Assembly: GCF_003612055.1 (NCBI RefSeq)
Contig: NZ_RAWB01000005.1
Span: forward strand, 1-57,577
From: Corallococcus llansteffanensis
GTDB taxonomy: Bacteria > Myxococcota > Myxococcia > Myxococcales > Myxococcaceae
Direction of reading: 5' to 3'
Length of the DNA: 57,577 bases
A program made the translations under genes and the position numbers. The notes beneath the pieces were generated by a model that saw nothing but the letters and a program-made list of their open reading frames with translations, was not told where the DNA came from and did no database searches. Position 1 is the first letter of the stretch; every line of letters starts with the position of its first letter. Below, piece after piece: positions 51,145-57,577 of this stretch.

Positions 51145-51226
51145 GGGAACACCCTCCTCGACGGCATGAAACGGGGGTCCGGGTTCCCCGGGGGCCGTGA
51201 GCCCCGGGGAGTCGGTGGCGCGAAGG

Positions 51227-52273
51227 TCACGCGCCGGGGACGTTCAGTCGGTTCTGCTGGCCGTTGCCGAGCCAGGTGTCACGGCCCAGCCGCGACGCCT
51301 TGTGGTCGTGCATGGAAAGGAAGAAGGTCTGGCGGACGCTCTCGGTGAGCCCCAGCTCCAGCTCGTACTCCAGGGGGTCGCGCAGGAAGAGCGCCATCAC
51401 CTCGCGCACCAGGGGCAGCAGGTCCCCGTCCGGCAGCAGGCGCTTGTAGGCGCGCGGCGGAAGCGGGCCGATGGCGAGCTGGATCTTCCCCGTGCGATCA
51501 AACGCCTTGCCGCCCAGCAGCATGTTGCGGCCCAGCTGGTGGAACGAGTGCCCCAGCCGCGTCCGCGCGTCGATGTCCACCCACCGCCCCATGAACTGGC
51601 GCACGGTGACGGACGCCCCCTCCAGGTCGTCGCCCAGCGCCTCCTGGAGCGCCACCTCCAGCTTCTCCGCGGTGCGCACCTGGCTGGCCAGCAGCGGCAC
51701 GATGCGCAAGAGCCGCGCCGTGGGCAGCTTGCTGTCGGAGTGCTGCTCGTAGGTGTCGAACCCCGCGAGCGCCAGGAGCCGCCGGGACCACTGGTCCGTG
51801 AAGCCCGTGTTGGACTCGCTGGTGACGCGGTAGCGGGCCTCCAACCGGTACAGCAGCGACAGGAGCCGGTGGTGGAACAGGTCCAGGAACTCGCGCCGCA
51901 CGGCGTGGTCGGGGTCCTCCTGGGCCACCTCCTCCGCCAGGTACATGGGCAGCGGGCTGACGGTGCCGGTGAGCCCGAGGAAGCGCGTGGCGACCTCGAA
52001 GAGGGGCCGGCGCGCGGACGGGTCCTCCGCGCGCACGGGCACCTCGCGCAGGGTGACGCTGCTCACGTCTCCGGACGAGAAGCCCAGCGAGGGGTCGTGC
52101 CGGAAGCGGATCATCTCCTCGCTCACCGGCCCCACGTCGCCCACCCGCACGGCGCCTTCCGTCAGGCGCTCCAGGTAGGCCACGAGCGGGAAGAACCCCA
52201 GCCGGGGCGCGGCGTCCGCGAGCTCGCGGCTGGCCTCTACGAGATGCGCTGGGAGCCGTTCCTCGGGCGCCAC
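51227..52273 (-). CDS. tssG: T6SS baseplate protein TssG (348 aa)
   Basis: Typical TssG: LGFFPLVAYLERLTEG, RFRHDPSLGFSSGDV, FLGLTGTVSPLPMYLAEEV and the VRREFLDLFHHRLLSLLYR segment, then a C-terminal half rich in GxxFxxxG-type turns. It joins TssE, TssF and TssK in the baseplate wedge. GTG 52273 is chosen because GGAG lies six bases upstream and the length fits the family; it overlaps tssF by 37 bp. Longer open sequence upstream is tssF in another frame. Confidence 0.93.
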   Translation of the reverse strand: MAPEERLPAHLVEASRELADAAPRLGFFPLVAYLERLTEGAVRVGDVGPVSEEMIRFRHDPSLGFSSGDVSSVTLREVPVRAEDPSARRPLFEVATRFLGLTGTVSPLPMYLAEEVAQEDPDHAVRREFLDLFHHRLLSLLYRLEARYRVTSESNTGFTDQWSRRLLALAGFDTYEQHSDSKLPTARLLRIVPLLASQVRTAEKLEVALQEALGDDLEGASVTVRQFMGRWVDIDARTRLGHSFHQLGRNMLLGGKAFDRTGKIQLAIGPLPPRAYKRLLPDGDLLPLVREVMALFLRDPLEYELELGLTESVRQTFFLSMHDHKASRLGRDTWLGNGQQNRLNVPGA

Positions 52274-53988
52274 GAGAACTCCGTCTGAGAGGGGTGGAGG
52301 CGGACGTTCAGCTCGCTGAAGGAGTTGATGGTCACGTTCGACGCCAGCAGTTCGTCCAGGATGCAGCCGAAGAGGAAGGCGTCTCCCACGCCCTGGAAGT
52401 TCTTCTCGTCCACGTCGATGACGGTGAGGTTGCCGCGCAGCGGCGCGCCCTCCAGGAAGCGCGTGACGGGCTTCGCGTTCAGCGCCCGCACGGCGTCCAC
52501 GCGCTGCCGGCTGGCGCGCGAGGCCAGGTTGTCCGCCAGCGCCTGGAAGTTGTAGAGGTCCAGGAGCCGCCGCAGCGCCGCCGCGTCCGACAGCGAGCGC
52601 TGGTTGACGGCCAGGTGCGACAAGAGCCGCCAGTGCAGCTCCGAACCCAGGGGCGCCCGCGCGGGCCGGCTCACCGGCGCGATGTTCCTGAACTTCGCCT
52701 GCGTGGGCGACGCCGACGTGGAGGCCGTGAGGTCGCCCACCTGCAACCGCGAGGGCAGGGAGCGGTTGGTGCACGTCAAGTCAATGGAGAGCACCTCCTC
52801 CGAGCCGAGCGTCGGCGCCACGTCGCGGGGCGTCTCCAGCGTGAGGTACGTGTCGATGCCGTCGTCGATGGGTGAGTGCACCCGCCGCACGCGGAAGAAG
52901 GACGTCTCCGCGCCTTCGCCCCGGGTGTGCTCGAAGTCGAAGAAGGGCCGGTAGGCGCGGCGCTCGTTGCGGCCGGCCTGCATGCCCGTCACCGTGTCCA
53001 CCGCGTAGATCTCCGCGTGCTGCGGCGGCAGGTCCGAGGCCCGCAGCAGGTGCTCGCGGTCCAACGCGTGGTGGAGGATGGGATCCGCCGGCACCTGGAA
53101 CAGGTTGATGACCGGCGCGCAGTGCAGGCGGAACATCTCCCGCGTGATTCGCGCGTCCATGGGCGGCGGACGCTCCAGCTCGAAGGAGAGCTCGAACCTG
53201 TCCTCCATGATGGAGGCGCCCGCGTCCAGGCCCCGCACGTCGAAGAACAGGAACTTCTCCGGCAGCGTGAAGTACTCCTGGAGCAGCCGGTAGCCCTCCG
53301 TGGCCTTGGGCCAGGGCAGCAGCTTGAAGTCGCGCTCGAAGCCCGTGGCGCGCACCGCGTCCGGAGGCAGCCGGATGCCCGGGCCGCTGTCGGAGGCCCC
53401 GCGCACGCGCACGGCCTTGCAGTAGCGCAGCAGCCACAGCAGCACGAGCGAGCTGGCGGACAGCTCCCCCTGGATGAAGAGGCGCACGCCCGCGGCGCGG
53501 AACACCTCCGCGCGGCCCTGCTCGTGCGTCTGGAAGAACAGGCGCAGCACGGGCGACGTCAGCGACGAGCGGTCCAACACCGCGTCCTGGAGCGTCAGCG
53601 GCAGCAGGTCCACGTCCGTCGTGGTGCGGAAGACGCAGGCCGTGCCGTCCAGCGGCTGCGACGCCACCTCCGCGCCCGCGGGGATGCGTGAGCGGCCGCG
53701 CAGCGCCCGCACCTGCGGGGTGAACTCCACGATGGTGGTGGCGGGCAGCGGCCGCAGGTAGTGCGGCAGCAGCAGCTCCGTGAGGCCGTGCACCATCTCC
53801 GGGACGTTGTCGTCCAGGCGCTCGCGGATGCGCGCGGTGAGGAAGGCGAAGCCCTCCAGCAGCCGCTCCACGTCCGGGTCCGCGCCACGCTCCACCAGCA
53901 GGCCCGCGACGCTGGGATTGGCCAGCCCGAAGGCGCGGCCCATCTCCCGCAGGTAGGACAACTCGCTCAGGTAGTACTTGCTGAACAT
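52237..53988 (-). CDS. tssF: T6SS baseplate protein TssF (583 aa)
   Basis: Begins FSKYYLSELSYLREMGRAFG, the canonical TssF start, followed by DPDVERLLEGFAFLTARIRERLDD, LLLPHYLRPLPATTIVEF and a late HLAVNQRSL and FLEGAPLRGN. The length is normal for the family. It forms the baseplate wedge core with TssG. ATG 53988 is the family start; the in-frame extension to 54111 overlaps tssE and has no homology. Confidence 0.95.
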   Translation of the reverse strand: MFSKYYLSELSYLREMGRAFGLANPSVAGLLVERGADPDVERLLEGFAFLTARIRERLDDNVPEMVHGLTELLLPHYLRPLPATTIVEFTPQVRALRGRSRIPAGAEVASQPLDGTACVFRTTTDVDLLPLTLQDAVLDRSSLTSPVLRLFFQTHEQGRAEVFRAAGVRLFIQGELSASSLVLLWLLRYCKAVRVRGASDSGPGIRLPPDAVRATGFERDFKLLPWPKATEGYRLLQEYFTLPEKFLFFDVRGLDAGASIMEDRFELSFELERPPPMDARITREMFRLHCAPVINLFQVPADPILHHALDREHLLRASDLPPQHAEIYAVDTVTGMQAGRNERRAYRPFFDFEHTRGEGAETSFFRVRRVHSPIDDGIDTYLTLETPRDVAPTLGSEEVLSIDLTCTNRSLPSRLQVGDLTASTSASPTQAKFRNIAPVSRPARAPLGSELHWRLLSHLAVNQRSLSDAAALRRLLDLYNFQALADNLASRASRQRVDAVRALNAKPVTRFLEGAPLRGNLTVIDVDEKNFQGVGDAFLFGCILDELLASNVTINSFSELNVRLHPSQTEFSWRPRNGSQRIS

Positions 53989-54025
53989 CCCCGTCCCCCG
54001 TCTCGTCGTGTGGCGCGGCCCCGGC

Positions 54026-54421
54026 TCACCACAGCTCCACCTTGCCGCCCGGGTGGACGTGCGTGTGGAAGCGCAGCGCGCCGCGCTGGCCCCGCCAGGA
54101 CAGCTGCGCACTGATGTCGAACATCAGCGCAGTCGGGTCGTCCTCGTTGGGCTGGTGGGTCACCACCACGCTCTTCAGGCGCGGCTCGAATTCCTGGATG
54201 GCCATGCGGATGGACTGCTGCATCCTCGGGATGGCGGACGGGTACATGTGCACGACGTCGTTGAAGTCGAGGATGCCGAAGTTCGGCGCCGCGGCGGATT
54301 CGCCCCGACGGGTGTTGAGCAGCACGCGCAGGTGCGCGGCCACCGACTCGACGATGTCCCCCTGGGACACCAGCGAGCCCTGACCGGCGGCAAGACGGGA
54401 GAGCAGTCCTCGTTCAGCCAT
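54026..54421 (-). CDS. tssE: T6SS baseplate protein TssE, gp25-like (131 aa)
   Basis: GpW/gp25 fold: LLSRLAAG, VAAHLRVLLNTRRGES, NFGILDFNDVV and the conserved IRMAIQEFEPRL with the Glu-Phe-Glu core. It starts sheath polymerisation on the baseplate. It lies 64 bp after hcp, with a strong hairpin in between, and 37 bp before tssF. Confidence 0.95.
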   Translation of the reverse strand: MAERGLLSRLAAGQGSLVSQGDIVESVAAHLRVLLNTRRGESAAAPNFGILDFNDVVHMYPSAIPRMQQSIRMAIQEFEPRLKSVVVTHQPNEDDPTALMFDISAQLSWRGQRGALRFHTHVHPGGKVELW

Positions 54422-54443
54422 GGGGCAAAAGGCCAGACGCGAA

Positions 54444-54469
54444 GCGTCCTTCCAAGGCTGGAAGGACGC
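54444..54469. terminator. Hairpin between hcp and tssE, likely attenuator or RNA-stabilising stem
   Basis: Perfect 10-bp stem (GCGTCCTTCC / GGAAGGACGC) with a six-base loop, just after the hcp stop on the transcribed strand. A TTTT run follows only about 17 bases later, so full termination is doubtful; it may limit read-through or protect hcp mRNA. Confidence 0.6.
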
Positions 54470-54485
54470 CCCGCGAAGGGTGTGA

Positions 54486-54977
54486 CTAGCGCTGCGTCGC
54501 CCAGGAATCCTCGTGCGTCACGCCACCGTTCGTGTACGTCCAGTTGATGGTGTGGAACACGAAGGTGACCTCCTCCAGGGGCGGCTCGGTGGAGGTGGCG
54601 GGGATGATGGTGTTGGGCACCACCTGCTTGATGCTGCCGATGCGGCCCTGCGCGAAGCCCACCGTGTAGAACTGCTCGGTGGTGCCGTCACCGGTGGGGT
54701 TGGGGCGGAAGAACTTCAGCACGCCCTCCACCACCTGGTTCTCCGCGAGCGCCTTCATGAGCAGCGGCGAGCTCTTGTCGATGCGCTTGCGGATGAGCAG
54801 GGGCGGGTACTGGCGGCGCCCCGTGGCCAGGCCGGAGCCCGCCTCGCGGGCCGTGATGACCTCCTGCTCGTAGTAGACGCACTCGATGGAGCCTTCGCGC
54901 CCCAGGCTCGTCTGGGTGCTCTCGCCCTTGATGTCGCTGCCGTTCGCCTTCAGGTACAGGTGTACTGTCTCAGCCAT
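54486..54977 (-). CDS. hcp: T6SS tube protein Hcp/TssD (163 aa)
   Basis: Typical Hcp with ETVHLYLKANGSDIKGES, GSIECVYYEQEV, LATGRRQYPPLLIRKRIDKSSPLLMKAL and a C-terminal FVFHTINWTYTNGGVTHED. It forms hexameric rings that stack into the expelled tube. The start has GAGGTGG seven bases upstream, a strong site fitting high expression. The 126-bp gap to tssC is the largest in the core operon and could hold a separate promoter. Confidence 0.97.
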   Translation of the reverse strand: MAETVHLYLKANGSDIKGESTQTSLGREGSIECVYYEQEVITAREAGSGLATGRRQYPPLLIRKRIDKSSPLLMKALAENQVVEGVLKFFRPNPTGDGTTEQFYTVGFAQGRIGSIKQVVPNTIIPATSTEPPLEEVTFVFHTINWTYTNGGVTHEDSWATQR

Positions 54978-55103
54978 TTTCGGCCACCTCGTGCGCGTTT
55001 GGCTTCTTGCGCGTTGGACCCGGCCCGCGGGAGGGCGGATCGGGTGTGATGGAGCCCCCCGACTACATGGGCAATACGACAGGCGATCTCAGACGAGAGG
55101 GGC

Positions 55104-56594
55104 TCACTCCTTGTCGAGCTTTCCAACCAGCGACAGCGTGAAGGACACGCCCATGTATTTGAAATGCGGGCGCACCTGGAGGTTGCAGCGGTACCAGCCC
55201 GGCTGGCCCTCCACGTCCTCGACCGTCACACGCGCGGCGCGCAGCGGACGGCGCGAGCGCACGGCGGGGGCCGGATCATCCATGTCCGCGATGTACTGGC
55301 TCATCCACTGGTTGAGCTCGCGCTCCAGGTCCGCGCGCTCCTTCCAGCTGCCAATCTGCTCGCGCTGCAGCACCTTCACGTAGTGCGCGAGCCGGGTCAT
55401 GATGAACATGTAGGGCAGCTGCGTGCCCAGCCGGTAGTTCGTCTCCGCGGCCTTGCCCTCCGGCGACGAGCCGAAGAACTTCGGCTTCTGCGTGGAGTTG
55501 GCGGAGAAGAACGCCGCGTTGTCCGCGTCCTTGCGGAACACCAGGCCGATGAAGCCCTCCTCGGAGAGCTCGAACTCGCGGCGCTCCGTGAGCATGACCT
55601 CCGTGGGGATCTTGGTCTGGATCTCCCCCATCGCCTCGTACTGGTGCAGGGGCAGGGTCTCCACCGCGCCGCCGGACTGGGGCCCGATGATGTTCGGGCT
55701 CCAGCGGAACTTGCCGAACGAGTCCGTCACGCGCGTGGCGAACGCCGTGGACGCGTAGCCCCACAGGTAGCGGTCATGGTGGCCGACGACGTCCTCGGTG
55801 AAGTTGAACGCCTTCACCGGCACCGTCTTCTCGCCATACGGCAGGCGCAGCAGGAAGCGCGGCAGGCACAGGCCCACGTAGCGCGCGTCCTCGCTCTCCC
55901 GGAAGGAGTGCCAGCGCGCGTACTGCGGGCCCTCGAAGAAGGACTTCAGGTCCTTGAGGTTCGGCAGGTTGAGGAAGCTCTCCTCGCCGAAGAACTCCGG
56001 GCTGGCGTTGGCGATGAACGGCGCGTGCGCCATGGCCGCCACGGACGCGCACTTGCGAAGCAGGTCCACGTCCTGCGGGCCGGGCCCGAAGTCGTAGTTG
56101 CCGGTGATGAGCCCGTAGGGCTTGCCGCCGAAGACGCCGTACTCGTTGGAGTAGGCGATGCGGTACAGGCCCGACTTCACGACCTCCGGGGCGTCGTCGA
56201 AATCCTTGAGCAGGTCGGCCTTGGAGACGTTGAGCATCTCCACGCGGGTGTTCTCGCGGAAGTCCACGCGGTCCACCAGGAACTTGAGCGAGCGCCAGGA
56301 CGACTCCAGCGTCTGGAACTGCTTGTCGTGGATGATCTCATTGACCTGCGCGCTCATGCGCTGGTCGATCTCCGCGATCATCGCGTCCACGAGCGCCTTG
56401 TCGATGCGCTCCTCGCCGCGGTCCGGCGCCAGCATCTCCGTGATGAAGGCCTGCACGCCCTTGCGGGCAATGTCATAGCCCTCGTCCTTGGGCTTGAGCT
56501 TCGCCTCGGAGAGGATCTCATCGAGCAACGAGTTGGAGCCGAGTGCGATCGCGGCTTCCGCTGCGGAATTCTGGGTCTGGGTCTGGGTGCTCAT
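55104..56594 (-). CDS. tssC: T6SS sheath large subunit TssC (496 aa)
   Basis: VipB family: IDQRMSAQVNEIIHDKQFQTLESSWRSL, the central YNEYGVFGGKPYG-like stretch (SNEYGVFGGKPYGLITG), LPRFLLRLPYG and a C-terminal MTRLAHYVKVLQREQIGSW. Full length. It pairs with TssB to form the contractile sheath that ClpV recycles. It starts 18 bp after tssB. Confidence 0.97.
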   Translation of the reverse strand: MSTQTQTQNSAAEAAIALGSNSLLDEILSEAKLKPKDEGYDIARKGVQAFITEMLAPDRGEERIDKALVDAMIAEIDQRMSAQVNEIIHDKQFQTLESSWRSLKFLVDRVDFRENTRVEMLNVSKADLLKDFDDAPEVVKSGLYRIAYSNEYGVFGGKPYGLITGNYDFGPGPQDVDLLRKCASVAAMAHAPFIANASPEFFGEESFLNLPNLKDLKSFFEGPQYARWHSFRESEDARYVGLCLPRFLLRLPYGEKTVPVKAFNFTEDVVGHHDRYLWGYASTAFATRVTDSFGKFRWSPNIIGPQSGGAVETLPLHQYEAMGEIQTKIPTEVMLTERREFELSEEGFIGLVFRKDADNAAFFSANSTQKPKFFGSSPEGKAAETNYRLGTQLPYMFIMTRLAHYVKVLQREQIGSWKERADLERELNQWMSQYIADMDDPAPAVRSRRPLRAARVTVEDVEGQPGWYRCNLQVRPHFKYMGVSFTLSLVGKLDKE

Positions 56595-56612
56595 GTTCGC
56601 GCTCGTTTCGGA

Positions 56613-57122
56613 TTACTTGGTCGGGGCGGCGACGGCTTCCGGCTTGATTCCGAGTTCCTCGATGAGCTTCTTGCGGCCTTCCTCGTCGTTCAGCATGGAC
56701 TGCAGCTTCTTGCGGAAGGCCGGGAGGTTGCCGAGGGGACCCTTGAGGGCGTTGAGCGCGCTGCGCAACTCCAGCAGCTTCTTGAGCTCGGGCACCTGGT
56801 TGACCACGCTTTCGGGCGCGAAGTCAGACAAGTTCTTGAACTGGAGCGTGACGGACATGGTGGCGCCCGCCTCGTTGGAAAGCTTGTCGGCGGCGGAGAG
56901 CGTGACGCGCAGGTCCTGCTGGGCCATCACGTCGTTGAAGTTGCTCTTGTCGACGTTGATGGGAGCGCGCTGCTCCAGCGGCCGGTCGTCCTCGCGGCCG
57001 GTGAAGTCTCCCATGACGAGAGTCTTCAGCGGCAGCTCCACCTGCTCCTGCGCATTGCCGGTGGCGGGCTTGTAGACGATGTTGACGCGTTCGGTCGGGG
57101 CGACGGAGTTTTCCTTGCTCAT
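56613..57122 (-). CDS. tssB: T6SS sheath small subunit TssB (169 aa)
   Basis: VipA family: RVNIVYKPATGNAQEQVELPLKTLVMGDF, then DDRPLEQRAPINVDKSNF and the C-terminal helix VPELKKLLELRSALNALKGPL. Normal length. It lies 27 bp after the tssA stop. Confidence 0.97.
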   Translation of the reverse strand: MSKENSVAPTERVNIVYKPATGNAQEQVELPLKTLVMGDFTGREDDRPLEQRAPINVDKSNFNDVMAQQDLRVTLSAADKLSNEAGATMSVTLQFKNLSDFAPESVVNQVPELKKLLELRSALNALKGPLGNLPAFRKKLQSMLNDEEGRKKLIEELGIKPEAVAAPTK

Positions 57123-57149
57123 CTTCGGTTCTCTCCTGGGGTGAAAGGG

Positions 57150-57577
57150 TCAGGACGCGGTCGGGTCCGGTGGGGACTCCGCTGTCGCTTCCAGTCGTTC
57201 GACGCGCACGCGCAACGCGGCCGGTGCATCCAATTGCGCGAGGCGACGATAACGAAGCTGTAGGTTCATTTCCAGACGTCTCTCATCTTTTGCCTGCGCG
57301 ATGACAGACGTCAGGAGTCCTTCAAGACACGCGGCCGCGAGCGCCGGCTCCCAGGCATCGAGCTGTTTCGCGCTGCACTCCGCGTCGAGCTGCTCATAGA
57401 GCGTCTGGGCGAGTAAGAGTTTGCCGGAGTTGGCACACATGCGTGCCAGGGAAAGGCGTGCCATGAAGCGCGCCCTTCCGGTCGTGGTCGCATTCACGGC
57501 GGCCTGGAGCCGCGCGACGGCTTCCTCGGGTTTGCCGGTGTCAAACAAGACGCGGGCCTGTTCCTCCAGGGCCGCGG
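57150..57577 (-). CDS. tssA: T6SS protein TssA, VasJ-like C-terminus (N-terminus off window)
   Basis: The frame is open to the right edge (142 residues). It is helical with a TPR-like arrangement (AVARLQAAVNATTTGRARFMARLSLARM, LAQTLYEQLDAECSAK, AACLEGLLTSVI), as in the C-terminal domain of VasJ/TssA proteins that precede tssB. TssA primes and caps tube-sheath assembly. Only the C-terminal part is present, so the subclass is uncertain. Confidence 0.85.
   Translation of the reverse strand, partial: AALEEQARVLFDTGKPEEAVARLQAAVNATTTGRARFMARLSLARMCANSGKLLLAQTLYEQLDAECSAKQLDAWEPALAAACLEGLLTSVIAQAKDERRLEMNLQLRYRRLAQLDAPAALRVRVERLEATAESPPDPTAS

Noticed and set aside
54978-55103. Possible terminator between tssC and hcp (ACCCG...CGGGT pairing near 55019-55046)
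   Set aside because: The stem is short with a long loop and no T-tract follows; not convincing beyond what GC-rich DNA gives by chance.

Overview
The window is GC-rich (about 70 percent) bacterial DNA with the gene style of a myxobacterium (Myxococcota, probably Myxococcaceae or Archangiaceae): very large assembly-line genes, translationally coupled starts (ATGA overlaps) and a type VI secretion locus of the kind carrying DUF2169, DUF4150 and HEAT-repeat accessory proteins. The genus call is an inference from style; there is no rRNA or tRNA to anchor it.

Region 1 (about 1 to 38055, all minus strand) is a trans-AT polyketide/nonribosomal peptide cluster, transcribed right to left. It opens with a HisC-like aminotransferase and a free-standing acyltransferase, followed by the loading protein (MT-GNAT-ACP, KS-KR-ACP, KS), a 90-residue protein of unknown function, a free ACP, a cupin_8/JmjC-fold protein and the most unusual synthase, KS-DH-ACP-DUF2156-like-tryptophanase-like lyase-KS0-ACP. 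Next come a DUF1330-like small protein, a KS-KR protein, and ACP-LLM-KS0-DH-ACP. After a 144-bp gap with a perfect 20-bp palindrome, an NRPS begins with FAAL-ACP-C-A-PCP-C-A-PCP-C-A and runs off the left edge. None of the in-line modules has an AT domain; the trans-AT serves them. No thioesterase, HMG-CoA synthase cassette or enoyl reductase is visible, so the cluster is incomplete to the left.

Two enzymes there stand out. The lyase-like domain embedded in the PKS, preceded by a GNAT-fold DUF2156-like domain, recalls the sulfur-installing DUF-SH didomain of leinamycin-type synthases. The cupin next to the free ACP keeps every hallmark of a factor-inhibiting-HIF-type Fe(II)/2-oxoglutarate enzyme except that the metal-binding Asp is Ala (H-x-A ... 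H), the substitution that marks Fe/2OG halogenases. Together they suggest a sulfur-bearing and possibly halogenated polyketide-peptide.

Region 2 (about 38056 to 39918) is a divergent intergenic region, a plus-strand glycosyltransferase and a second intergenic stretch.

Region 3 (39919 to 42567, plus) is a small effector/immunity operon: DUF6484 protein, AHH/GHH-type HNH nuclease toxin, Imm11-like protein and Imm49-like protein. It converges on Region 4 (57577 down to 42577, minus), a T6SS operon: tssA (partial), tssB, tssC, hcp, tssE, tssF, tssG, clpV, a lipoprotein, an unknown protein, DUF2169, DUF4150/PAAR-like and a HEAT-repeat/pseudo-ketosynthase fusion. The membrane complex (TssJLM), TssK and VgrG are not in the window.
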